From RPQJ01 sp963714645 (GTDB lineage Bacteria > Pseudomonadota > Gammaproteobacteria > Steroidobacterales > Steroidobacteraceae): a stretch of DNA of 15,906 bases. Shown one piece after another: positions 8,050 through 15,211 of this stretch. The stretch is from positions 1 through 15,906 of the forward strand of contig CAVQQX010000177.1 of assembly GCA_963714645.1 (NCBI GenBank), in the 5' to 3' direction. The stretch's first letter is position 1. Every line of letters starts with the position of its first letter. A program made the translations under genes and the position numbers. The notes under the pieces are model-generated. The model worked only from the letters and a program-made list of their open reading frames with translations. It ran no database searches and was not told the DNA's origin.

Positions 8050-8078
8050 TTGGGAGACCCGTCAGATTAGCCTAAAAT
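8050..8078 (+). promoter_or_regulatory. Sigma-70-type promoter of the aminotransferase gene
   Basis: TTGGGA (8050-8055, four of six) and TAAAAT (8073-8078, five of six) are separated by exactly 17 nt in the uvrB/aminotransferase intergenic region. Transcription would start near 8085, giving a leader of about 27 nt before the GTG start at 8112. Confidence 0.6.
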
Positions 8079-8096
8079 GCGCCCGCTTTTTGCCAA
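8066..8096 (-). promoter_or_regulatory. Possible uvrB promoter
   Basis: On the minus strand TTGGCA (8096-8091, five of six to TTGACA) is followed after 19 nt by GCTAAT (8071-8066, four of six to TATAAT). The spacing is long. It faces and overlaps the better promoter of the divergent aminotransferase gene, so the two could compete. Confidence 0.35.
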
Positions 8097-8111
8097 CCGG
8101 AATCTTCAATC

Positions 8112-9296
8112 GTGCCCGTCGAACTCGCCGCCCGCATCCATCGTGTCAAACCTTCTCCGACCGTGGCTCTGACGGGTCGCGTCGCCCGGCTCAAGGCGGA
8201 GGGACGCGACATCATCGGCCTCGGCGTCGGCGAGCCCGACTTCGACACGCCCGCACACATCGCCGAAACCGGCATTGCCGCGATCCGCGGCGGCTTCACG
8301 CGCTATACCGCGGTGGAGGGCATCCCGGAGCTCAAGGACGCGATCATCGGGAAGTTCAGGCGCGACAACGCGCTCACCTACACGCGGCCACAGGTCCTCG
8401 TGTCGACCGGAGCGAAGCAGACGATCTACAACCTGTTCATGGCCGTGATCGACCCGGGCGACGAAGTGGTGATCCCCGCGCCCTACTGGGTGTCGTATCC
8501 GGACATGGCTCTGCTCGCGGACGGCGTGCCGGTCACGCCGTATGCCGGCCCGGAGCAGGGATACCGCATCACGGCCGAGCAGCTCGAGGCCGCGATCACG
8601 CCGCGAACGCGCGTGTTCATGCTGAACAGTCCGGGCAATCCGACCGGCGCGGCGTACACGCGTCGCGAACTCGAGGCGCTCGGCGCGGTGCTGCGACGCC
8701 ATCCGCGCATCCTGGTGGCCACCGACGACATTTACGAGCACATCTACTGGGCCACCGAACCGTTCTGCAGTTTCGCGACGGCCAATCCCGACCTGTACGA
8801 CCGCACGGTGACGATCAACGGCGTCTCGAAGAGCTACGCGATGACCGGCTGGCGCATCGGTTACTGCGGCGGCCCGGTCGAAGTCGTCACGGCGATGTCG
8901 ACGATCCAGAGCCAGAGCACGTCCAATCCCGTGTCGATCTCGCAGAAGGCGGCGACCGCTGCCCTGAACGGCGACCAGGCGTGCGTCGCCGAGATGAACG
9001 GCCACTTCGAGGCACGGCACGACTTCTTCAACGCGGGGCTCAACGCGCTGCCGGGGTTCAAGGTGCTGCCGGCCGCCGGCACGTTCTATGCGTTCTGCGA
9101 CGTTCGCGGCGCCATCGGCAGGCTCGGCGTCGACGACGACGACGCCTTCGCCGAGTTCCTGCTCGAGCGGGCCGGCGTGGCGGGCGTTCCCGGTTCGGGT
9201 TTCGGCGCACCGGGGCATATCCGGTTCTCGTTCGCCGTGAGCAGGGCGACGCTCGAGCAGGCCCTGGAACGCATCGGCAAGGCGCTCGCCGGTTGA
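8112..9296 (+). CDS. PLP-dependent class I aminotransferase, aspartate/aromatic type
   Basis: Fold-type I transaminase of the AspC subgroup (thermophile aspartate / prephenate aminotransferase type), moving the amino group between aspartate or a related amino acid and a 2-oxo acid. The 394-aa length is typical. PLP-binding residues are visible: N176 in NSPGNPTG, D205 and Y208 in TDDIYEH, and the Schiff-base K240 in GVSKSYAMTGWRIGY. R371 in HIRFSFA binds the substrate carboxylate. The N-terminal GVGEPDFDTP loop is also diagnostic. The start is GTG at 8112, with no stronger start upstream and only a weak GGA about 11 nt before it. The exact substrate cannot be fixed from sequence. The last 13 codons and the stop are duplicated downstream. 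The arrangement uvrB / aminotransferase / tRNA-Asn is, from memory, also found in Pseudomonas. Confidence 0.95.
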   Translation: MPVELAARIHRVKPSPTVALTGRVARLKAEGRDIIGLGVGEPDFDTPAHIAETGIAAIRGGFTRYTAVEGIPELKDAIIGKFRRDNALTYTRPQVLVSTGAKQTIYNLFMAVIDPGDEVVIPAPYWVSYPDMALLADGVPVTPYAGPEQGYRITAEQLEAAITPRTRVFMLNSPGNPTGAAYTRRELEALGAVLRRHPRILVATDDIYEHIYWATEPFCSFATANPDLYDRTVTINGVSKSYAMTGWRIGYCGGPVEVVTAMSTIQSQSTSNPVSISQKAATAALNGDQACVAEMNGHFEARHDFFNAGLNALPGFKVLPAAGTFYAFCDVRGAIGRLGVDDDDAFAEFLLERAGVAGVPGSGFGAPGHIRFSFAVSRATLEQALERIGKALAG

Positions 9297-9337
9297 ACAG
9301 GCCCCGGAACGCATCGGCAAGGCGCTCGCCGGTTGAA
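9258..9337 (+). repeat. 40-bp tandem duplication over the aminotransferase stop codon
   Basis: Bases 9258-9297 and 9298-9337 are identical except at 9265 (t) versus 9305 (c). The first copy holds the last codons and the TGA (9294-9296) of the aminotransferase. The second lies after the stop and, since 40 is not a multiple of three, is in another frame, so the protein is unchanged. Near-identity indicates a recent event. Confidence 0.97.
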
Positions 9338-9399
9338 CATGCGCGGCCGGGGCCGGCCAGAAGAAGGGATCGAAACTGGAACGGAATCTGGCCCCTGCC

Positions 9400-9437
9400 G
9401 GGATCGGCGTTCCTTGACTACGGCGGGTGCCGATCCC
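9400..9437. repeat. 9-bp inverted repeat flanking the -35 of the tRNA-Asn promoter
   Basis: GGGATCGGC (9400-9408) and GCCGATCCC (9429-9437) are perfect inverted copies separated by 20 nt. The spacer holds the -35 hexamer of the tRNA-Asn promoter, and the right arm touches the -10. There is no T-run after it, so it does not look like a terminator for the aminotransferase gene. An operator or a mobile-repeat remnant is possible. Confidence 0.7.
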
Positions 9438-9442
9438 AGAAT
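9414..9442 (+). promoter_or_regulatory. Promoter of tRNA-Asn
   Basis: TTGACT (9414-9419, five of six) and CAGAAT (9437-9442, four of six) are spaced 17 nt. Transcription would start near 9449, about 12 nt before the tRNA. The stretch between the -10 and the start is GC-rich (CCGGCTCGCC), typical of stable-RNA promoters under stringent control. Confidence 0.6.
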
Positions 9443-9460
9443 TACCGGCTCGCCAACCGT

Positions 9461-9535
9461 TCCGACATAGCTCAGCGGTAGAGCAGCTGACTGTTAATCA
9501 GCGGGTCCCTGGTTCGAATCCAGGTGTCGGAGCCA
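9461..9535 (+). tRNA. tRNA-Asn (anticodon GTT)
   Basis: Full 75-nt cloverleaf with encoded CCA. It has acceptor TCCGACA/TGTCGGA, D-stem GCTC/GAGC, and anticodon stem GCTGA/TCAGC around loop CTGTTAA (anticodon GTT). The T-stem CCTGG/CCAGG has loop TTCGAAT, with discriminator G and CCA at 9533-9535. tRNA-Asn genes are common integration sites, but I find no second copy of its 3' end in the window. Confidence 0.98.
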
Positions 9536-9545
9536 CGAATTTAGA

Positions 9546-9575
9546 GGGGTTTGCGCAGGCAAGCCCTTTTTATTT
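9546..9575 (+). terminator. Intrinsic terminator of tRNA-Asn
   Basis: GGGTTTGC (9547-9554) pairs with GCAAGCCC (9559-9566), eight pairs with one G-T, around a GCAG loop. It is followed by TTTTTATTT. It starts 11 nt after the tRNA CCA end. Confidence 0.9.
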
Positions 9576-9855
9576 AAGTTCCCGGCCGTGTCATCAGATA
9601 TGTCATCAACGGACCGGGCGTTGAAGACATTGCGGCTCTGAACGCAGACAAGCAGGCCCCCGCGGCCGGCGTCCGCACCTGCAGCGCACGGCGCCGGATC
9701 AGTACCCGTCTGAGTTGCCGCTCGGGGCGCGGGCGCCACCGGTGCAGTCCCGTCTGTTTTGAACCTGAAGGTGAGGAGCGTATCCGCTGGTGCATGAAGG
9801 CGGGGGGCCGGTGCATGCTCCGAACTATAGGCCAAGCATGCCGGTCGCCACACGC
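9576..9855. other. Intergenic stretch with no convincing gene
   Basis: No frame here has a start, ribosome binding site and family-like protein together. Minus-strand frames that cross it also run antisense through the tRNA or the regulator gene. It holds a direct repeat of TGTCATCA (9590-9597 and 9602-9609) and an inverted repeat at 9813-9841. A TATAGT hexamer on the minus strand within that inverted repeat could be a -10, but no -35 accompanies it. Confidence 0.6.
9813..9841. repeat. 7-bp inverted repeat with a central palindrome
   Basis: GCATGCT (9813-9819) and AGCATGC (9835-9841) are perfect inverted copies with a 15-nt spacer that holds the palindrome CTATAG (9825-9830) near its centre. 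It lies about 15 bp upstream of the regulator's -35. It could be a second regulatory site; nothing more can be said. Confidence 0.5.
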
Positions 9856-9886
9856 TTGACGGCCATATCGTAACACCTGATATGAT
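9856..9886 (+). promoter_or_regulatory. Promoter of the MarR-efflux operon, extended -10 type
   Basis: TTGACG (9856-9861, five of six) and TATGAT (9881-9886, five of six) are 19 nt apart, longer than ideal. The -10 is preceded by TG one base upstream (TGATATGAT), the extended -10 motif that compensates for poor spacing. Transcription would start near 9893, 29 nt before the regulator's TTG start. Confidence 0.65.
9864..9884. promoter_or_regulatory. Candidate MarR operator overlapping the promoter
   Basis: CATATC (9864-9869) and GATATG (9879-9884) form a perfect inverted repeat with a 9-nt spacer, 21 bp overall. It covers the -35/-10 spacer and part of the -10. MarR proteins bind palindromes of this size, so binding would block RNA polymerase and repress both the regulator and the pump genes. 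Confidence 0.6.
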
Positions 9887-9921
9887 CTGTCGGTCGCCGC
9901 GCCCCTGCGACCGGAGATCCC

Positions 9922-10425
9922 TTGGATTCCCTGCCCAACTTCGGCTTCCTGCTCAAGGACGTTTCGCGACTCTATTCGCGGAACTTCGAACGGCACGCCG
10001 CGCGCCTCGACCTGACGCTCCAACAGTGCCGCGTCCTCGGACAGGTGTCGCGCCGCGAAGGCATTACACAGGCCCGGCTCGCCGACCTCACCGAGACCGA
10101 CCCGATGACGCTCAGCCGCCTGCTGGCGCGAATGGAGGCCAATGGCCTGCTCGAGCGCCGCGCTAGTCCGGACGACCGACGCGTGCGCCGGCTCTACCTG
10201 AAGGCTCCCGTGGCACCGATGCTCGCAAAGATCTGGGAACTGTCTGAAGTGGCGCTGGCGGAATCGCTCGCCGGCGTCACCGCGCGGGAGCGGACCAGCC
10301 TCATGAAAGTCATGAGCCGCATCCATGCCAACCTGGAAAGCCTGGTGCCCGGCGTGGCGGACCGCGGCAGCGCACGCCAGGCCGGGCGCCGCGCCCGGTC
10401 GCGCACCGCGAGGAAGGAATCGTGA
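9922..10425 (+). CDS. MarR-family transcriptional regulator
   Basis: DNA-binding repressor of 167 aa, first gene of an efflux operon. It has N-terminal dimerisation helices, then the winged helix-turn-helix: ITQARLADLTETDPMTLSRL (48-67) as the HTH and LLERRASPDDRRVRRLYL (76-93) as the wing with the family's DDRR signature. It ends in an arginine-rich tail of about 20 residues that is not part of the domain. It has one cysteine (Cys36), at a position where a tryptophan is common in the family. The start is TTG at 9922, with GGAG (9913-9916) five nt before it. The RND gene starts 37 nt downstream. MarR proteins usually release DNA on binding small aromatic compounds, often pump substrates; the ligand is unknown. 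Confidence 0.93.
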   Translation: MDSLPNFGFLLKDVSRLYSRNFERHAARLDLTLQQCRVLGQVSRREGITQARLADLTETDPMTLSRLLARMEANGLLERRASPDDRRVRRLYLKAPVAPMLAKIWELSEVALAESLAGVTARERTSLMKVMSRIHANLESLVPGVADRGSARQAGRRARSRTARKES

Positions 10426-10462
10426 AGGCGGCCGGCTGCGACGGACGCCCGGAGCGACGGCC

Positions 10463-13400
10463 GTGCTGGTAGGCGTCGTCCGCGTCGCGCTGCAGCGTCC
10501 ATACACCTTCGTGGTGATGGCATTGCTGCTCCTCATCATCGGCCCGCTCGCGGCGATGCGCACGCCCACCGACATCTTCCCCGAGATCCGCATCCCGGTG
10601 ATCGCGACCGCGTGGCAGTTCACCGGAATGCCGCCGGCCGAGATGGCGGGCCGCGTCACGACGCTCTTCGAGCGCATCCTGACCACCACGGTCAACGACG
10701 TCGAGCACATCGAGGCGAATTCGTACACGGGCATCGGCATCGTCAAGGTGTTCTTCCACCCCGGCGTCAACGTCGCGGTCGCGAATGCGCAGGTGACGTC
10801 CATCGCGCAGAGCGCCACGAAGCAGATGCCGCCCAGTATCACGCCGCCGCTCATCCTGAACTACAACGCCGCCACGGTGCCGATCCTGCAGCTTGCGCTC
10901 TCCGGCGAGGGCATGACCGAGCAGAACCTGTTCGACGTCGGCAACACCCTGGTGCGCACGCCGCTGGTCACGATCCCCGGCGCGGCCCTGCCCTATCCCT
11001 ACGGCGGCAAGCAGCGCCAGGTGCAGATCGACCTCGACGTGGGGGCGCTGCAGGCGCGCGGCCTGTCGGCCGTGGACGTCGCGAATGCCCTTGCCGCGCA
11101 GAACCTGATCGTGCCGATCGGCACGCAGAAGATCGGCGCCATCGAGTACCCGTTGCTGCTGAACAACGCGCCGTCGGTGATCGAGGAACTCGGCGAGCTG
11201 CCGGTCAAGACAGTGAACGGCGCCACGATCTACATCCGCGACGTGGCGCACGTGCACGACGGCAACAGCCCGCAGACCAACATCGTGCACGTCGACGGCG
11301 ACCGCTCCGTGCTGATGTCGGTGCTCAAGAACGGCACCACCTCGACGCTGGCGATCGTCGACGGCATCCGCTCCAAGCTCGACGAAATCCGCCCCACCCT
11401 GCCGGACAACCTCAAGGTCGTGCCGATCAACGACCAGTCGCTGTTCGTGCGCGCGGCGATCCACGGCGTGGCGATCGAGGGCATCATCGCCGCCGCATTG
11501 ACCAGCCTGATGATCCTGCTGTTCCTCGGCAGCGGGCGCTCGACGGTGATCATCGCGATCTCGATCCCGCTGTCGATCCTGGGATCGATCATCGGTCTCG
11601 CCGCGAGCGGCGAGACGCTGAACATCATGACGCTCGGCGGCCTCGCGCTCGCGGTCGGCATCCTGGTCGACGACGCGACGGTGACCATCGAGAACATCAA
11701 CTGGCACCTCGAGCAGGGCAAGGACGTCGAGACCGCGATCATGGACGGCGCGAACCAGATCGTGACGCCGGCCTTCGTGTCGCTGCTCTGCATCTGCATC
11801 GTGTTCGTGCCGATGTTCTTCCTCGGCGGGCGTGGCGCGGTTCCTGTTCGTGCCGATGGCCGAAGGCCGTCATGCTACGCGATGACGTGCTCCTTCATCC
11901 TGTCGCGCACGCTGGTGCCGACCATGTCGAAGTACCTGCTGCGCCCGCACGCACCGCACACCGACCTGCACGGCACCCGAGCCGCGCTGCCGCCGACCGC
12001 CAACCCGCTGGTCGGCTTCCAGCGCGACTTCGAGGAGCGCTTCGAGCGGCTGCGGGACGGCTATCGCGGCCTGCTGCGCTGGCTGATGACCCGTCGTCGC
12101 GCCTTCCTGGGCGGATTCCTGGCCGTGGTCGCGGGGTCGTTCGTGCTGGTGCCGTTCCTCGGCAGCGACTTCTTCCCGACGGTCGACGCCGGCCAGATCC
12201 TGATGCACGTCCGCGTGCCGGTCGGCACGCGCGTCGAGGAGACGGCGGTCCGCTTCGCGCGCATCGAGGAAGCCATACGCCGGGTGATCCCCCCCGGCGA
12301 GGTCACGACGCTGGTGGACAACATCGGCCTGCCGAACAGCAGCATCAACCTGACCTACAACAGCACCGGGGTGATGGGCAGCCAGGACGGCGACATCCAG
12401 ATCGCGCTCGGCGAGGGCCACCGGCCGTCGGCCGACTACGTGCGCGAGCTGCGCGAGCGGCTGCCCCGCGAGTTCCCGGACACGGTGTTCTCGTTCCCGC
12501 CCGCGGACATCGTGAGCCAGATCCTGAATTTCGGCGCGCCGGCGCCCATCGACATACAGGTCCGCGGCGGCAACGTCGATGCGAACTTCGCCTACGCCGA
12601 GCGGCTGCTGAAGCAGGTGAAGCGCGTGCCGGGCGTGGCGGACGCCCGCATCCAGCAGTCGAACAGCCGGCCGGTCTTCAACATCACGCTCGACCGGGCC
12701 CAGGCCCAGGCCGTGGGCCTCACGACCCGCGACGTCACCAACAGCCTGGTGGTCAACCTCGCCGGCAGCAGCCAGGTCGCGCCCACCTGGTGGCTCAATC
12801 CGGCGACCAGCGTGACCTATCCCATCGTCATGCAGACACCGCAGTACGACCTCTCCTCGCTGTCCGCGCTCGCGCAGCTGCCGGTGAGCGGCCCGGGCGT
12901 GCGCACGCCGCAGGTGCTCGGCGGCGTCGCCCAGTTCGCCCGCGGCACGAGCAGCGGGCTGGTGAGCCAGTATGACGTCCAGTACATGGTGCAGATCAAC
13001 GCGACCACCCAGGACCGTGACCTCGGCGGTGTCGCCCGCGACATCCGCCGCATCCTCGCCGCGAACGCCGACGGCGTGCCGAAGGGCTCCTCGGTCGTCA
13101 TGCTCGGCCAGGTGCAGACCATGGACCGTGCATTCTCCGGCCTGCTGTGGGGACTGCTCGGCGCAATCGTGCTCATCTACCTGCTGATCGTCGTGAACTT
13201 CCAGTCGTGGACCGACCCGTTCGTCATCATCACGGCGCTGCCCGCCGCGCTCGCCGGCATCGTGTGGATGCTGTTCGCGACGCACACGACCGTGTCCGTG
13301 CCCGCGCTCACCGGCGCGATCATGTGCATGGGCGTCGCCACCGCGAACAGCGTGCTGGTCATCGCCTTCGCGCGCGAGCGACTGGACCAGCTGGGCGACG

Positions 13401-13669
13401 CGGTCGAGGCCGCGGTGGACGCGGGCTTCGTGCGATTCCGGCCGGTGTTGATGACCGCACTCGCGATGATCATCGGCATGATGCCGCTCGCGCTCGGCCT
13501 CGGCGAGGGCGGCGAGCAGAATGCCCCGCTCGGCCGCGCGGTGATCGGCGGCCTGGTGTTCGCCACGGTGGCGACACTGCTGTTCGTACCCATCGTCTTC
13601 AGCCTCGCCCACGCGCACTTCGCCAGGAAGGCCGCGGGCGTTCCGATCGGAGCACCCCATGGCAGCTGA
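10463..13669 (+). CDS. RND efflux permease, with an internal compensated frameshift block
   Basis: Inner-membrane proton-driven pump of the AcrB superfamily, 1,068 aa. TM1 is at about 13-32, two large periplasmic loops are present, and TM clusters lie at about 335-450 and in the C-terminal 200 residues. The TM4 proton-relay pair Asp403-Asp404 is present in ILVDDATVTIEN. The motif at the AcrB Lys940 site reads GVATANSVLVIAFAR, without that lysine. The GTG at 10463 has GGAG eight nt before it and starts the usual VRVALQRPYTF N-terminus. Residues 457-472 do not fit the family. Extra bases near 11830, 11866 and 11877 shift the frame three times; removing them gives VARFLFVPMAEAVMLAMTC. So the gene is damaged between TM5 and TM6, or the sequence has errors. 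Its end overlaps the next gene by 11 nt. Substrate unknown. Confidence 0.93.
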   Translation: MLVGVVRVALQRPYTFVVMALLLLIIGPLAAMRTPTDIFPEIRIPVIATAWQFTGMPPAEMAGRVTTLFERILTTTVNDVEHIEANSYTGIGIVKVFFHPGVNVAVANAQVTSIAQSATKQMPPSITPPLILNYNAATVPILQLALSGEGMTEQNLFDVGNTLVRTPLVTIPGAALPYPYGGKQRQVQIDLDVGALQARGLSAVDVANALAAQNLIVPIGTQKIGAIEYPLLLNNAPSVIEELGELPVKTVNGATIYIRDVAHVHDGNSPQTNIVHVDGDRSVLMSVLKNGTTSTLAIVDGIRSKLDEIRPTLPDNLKVVPINDQSLFVRAAIHGVAIEGIIAAALTSLMILLFLGSGRSTVIIAISIPLSILGSIIGLAASGETLNIMTLGGLALAVGILVDDATVTIENINWHLEQGKDVETAIMDGANQIVTPAFVSLLCICIVFVPMFFLGGRGAVPVRADGRRPSCYAMTCSFILSRTLVPTMSKYLLRPHAPHTDLHGTRAALPPTANPLVGFQRDFEERFERLRDGYRGLLRWLMTRRRAFLGGFLAVVAGSFVLVPFLGSDFFPTVDAGQILMHVRVPVGTRVEETAVRFARIEEAIRRVIPPGEVTTLVDNIGLPNSSINLTYNSTGVMGSQDGDIQIALGEGHRPSADYVRELRERLPREFPDTVFSFPPADIVSQILNFGAPAPIDIQVRGGNVDANFAYAERLLKQVKRVPGVADARIQQSNSRPVFNITLDRAQAQAVGLTTRDVTNSLVVNLAGSSQVAPTWWLNPATSVTYPIVMQTPQYDLSSLSALAQLPVSGPGVRTPQVLGGVAQFARGTSSGLVSQYDVQYMVQINATTQDRDLGGVARDIRRILAANADGVPKGSSVVMLGQVQTMDRAFSGLLWGLLGAIVLIYLLIVVNFQSWTDPFVIITALPAALAGIVWMLFATHTTVSVPALTGAIMCMGVATANSVLVIAFARERLDQLGDAVEAAVDAGFVRFRPVLMTALAMIIGMMPLALGLGEGGEQNAPLGRAVIGGLVFATVATLLFVPIVFSLAHAHFARKAAGVPIGAPHGS

Positions 13670-14867
13670 TCCTTCCCCGCAATCGCCGCCCGGCCCGACG
13701 CTGCGACGCGTCGCGGTCGCGGCCATCGCGATCGCGGTCGTCGTCCTGGTCGGCGGCATGGCCCTGCGCTACCGGGAGGGCCACGCCCTGCGCGACCGCG
13801 CCGACGCGGGGGCCGTGCCCGTCGTCGTCGTCGGCGCTCCGGAGCGCTCCGAGGCGGCCGCGACCTTCGAGCTGCCCGGCCGCCTCGAGGCGTACGCCCA
13901 GGCGCCGATCTACGCACGCGTCGGCGGCTACCTGAAGGCCTGGTACGCGGACATCGGCACGCGCGTCGACGCGGGGCAGCTGCTCGCGGAGATCGAGACC
14001 CCGGAACTCGACCAGCAGCTGCTGCAGGCCCGGGCGGAGCTCGCCACCGCGCGCGCCAACTCCGAGCTGGCGGCGTCGACCGCCACGCGCTGGCAGGCGC
14101 TGCTCGCGACCGACTCGGTGTCGCGCCAGGAGGTGGACGAGAAGTCCGCCGACGTGGCCGCGAAACGGGCCGAGGTGAGCGCGCTCGAGGCCAATGTCGA
14201 GCGCTATCAGGCCATGAAGCGCTTCGCGCGCATCGAGGCGCCGTTCGACGGCATCGTGACGGTGCGGGCGACCGACGTGGGCTCCCTGATCAACGTCGGC
14301 AGCGCGCAGGGTCCCGAACTCTTCGTGGTGGCCGACACGCGCAAGCTCCGCGTGTACGTCGACGTGCCGCAGAACTTCGCGACCCGGGTCGGGCGCGGCA
14401 CGAAGGCGTGGCTCACCGTGCCGGAGCGACCGGGTCAACGGTTTCCGGCCACGGTCCAGTCACTGTCGCAGGCAATCAATGCCGAGTCCGGCAGCATGCT
14501 GGTGCAGCTCACCGCGGAAAATGCCGAGGCCGGCCTGCTGCCCGGCGGATTCGCGCGCGTCGCGTTCGATCTGCCCGCGTCCGCAGGCGCGCTCACGATA
14601 CCGTCGAGTGCACTCATCTTCGACAAGGACGGCCTGCGCGTCGCCACCGTCGATTCGAACGACAAGGTGGTCATGAAATCGGTCACGCTCGCCCGCGACG
14701 ACGGCGCGACGATCGCGATCGCCTCGGGCCTTGCGCCGGACGACCGGGTCGTCGAGAGCCCGCCCGACGGGATCGTCGACGGGGACCAGGTGCGCGTCGC
14801 CAAGGTCGGCGCCCCGGCGGGCGATGCGGCGGCGGCCGTCGGACAGTCGGGGCAGGCCGGGAAGTAG
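13659..14867 (+). CDS. RND efflux periplasmic adaptor subunit
   Basis: Membrane fusion protein (HlyD/AcrA type), 402 aa, linking the inner-membrane pump to the outer-membrane channel. A membrane anchor lies at about 16-38 (AVAAIAIAVVVLVGG) with no lipobox. The first lipoyl half follows (PIYARVGGYLKAWYADIGTR, 83-102), then an alanine-rich alpha-hairpin (about 115-188). The second lipoyl half is RIEAPFDGIVTVRATDVGSL, followed by beta-barrel and membrane-proximal domains (LLPGGFARVAFDLP, TIPSSALIF). The ATG at 13659 lies inside the end of the pump gene, so translation is coupled. The order pump then adaptor is less common than adaptor first. The outer-membrane gene begins 2 nt after its stop. 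Confidence 0.95.
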   Translation: MAADPSPQSPPGPTLRRVAVAAIAIAVVVLVGGMALRYREGHALRDRADAGAVPVVVVGAPERSEAAATFELPGRLEAYAQAPIYARVGGYLKAWYADIGTRVDAGQLLAEIETPELDQQLLQARAELATARANSELAASTATRWQALLATDSVSRQEVDEKSADVAAKRAEVSALEANVERYQAMKRFARIEAPFDGIVTVRATDVGSLINVGSAQGPELFVVADTRKLRVYVDVPQNFATRVGRGTKAWLTVPERPGQRFPATVQSLSQAINAESGSMLVQLTAENAEAGLLPGGFARVAFDLPASAGALTIPSSALIFDKDGLRVATVDSNDKVVMKSVTLARDDGATIAIASGLAPDDRVVESPPDGIVDGDQVRVAKVGAPAGDAAAAVGQSGQAGK

Positions 14868-14869
14868 CC

Positions 14870-15211
14870 ATGCGTGGCGCGTGGATCACCGTTGCGTGCC
14901 TCGGACTCGGCGCCTGCTCGCAGGCGCCCGTGCTCCAGGTGCCCGTGGTCCCCGTGGGCACCGAGTACAAGGAATCGGCGGCATGGATGCCCGTGCAGCC
15001 GACGGACGTATTGCCGCAGGGGGACTGGTGGACGGCCTATGGCGACACCGAGCTCGACGGGCTCCAGGCGCGACTGGTCGCCGACAGCCCGGACCTCGCC
15101 GCCGCACTCGCCCGCTACCAGCAGGCGCAGGCGTCGTACGAGGCGCTCCGCGCGAGCCTCTTCCCCACCGTGTTGATGCCCACCCGGCTTCGATGCCCCA
15201 CCCGGCTTTGA
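14870..15211 (+). pseudogene. RND outer-membrane lipoprotein (NodT type), broken after about 100 codons
   Basis: N-terminus of the TolC-like outer-membrane channel of the pump. It has a lipoprotein signal with lipobox LGAC (Cys16). The family's opening follows: SAAWMPVQPTDVLPQGDWWTAYGDTELDGL, then the first helix region DLAAALARYQQAQASYEALRASLFPTV. Full members are about 450-500 aa. Here the match ends near 15172. The next 12 residues (LMPTRLRCPTRL) are a chance reading of the 18-bp repeats, and a TGA ends the frame at 15211. No remainder of the gene appears in the last 700 bases. It starts 2 nt after the adaptor stop. The break may be a real recombination or a wrongly joined contig; in either case no complete channel is encoded here. 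Confidence 0.88.

Noticed and set aside
6364..8070. 568-codon open frame antisense to uvrB
   Set aside because: Mirror of a conserved gene; no recognisable domain and an arginine/valine-biased composition typical of shadow frames.
9367..9397. REP-like element (AACGGAATCTGGCCCC) between the aminotransferase and tRNA-Asn
   Set aside because: It resembles short repeats I recall from related genomes, but only one copy is in the window and no transposase is near, so it cannot be supported.
9494..9853. Minus-strand frame of 119 codons from 9853 into the tRNA-Asn
   Set aside because: It runs antisense through the tRNA and its terminator; the ending RHLDSNQGPAD is a well-known false peptide from tRNA antisense.
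9536..9855. Genomic-island boundary at tRNA-Asn
   Set aside because: No integrase and no second copy of the tRNA 3' end were found; the efflux operon beside it has ordinary composition.
11870..13759. 629-codon open frame antisense to the RND permease
   Set aside because: Histidine/arginine-rich shadow frame opposite a clearly coding pump gene.
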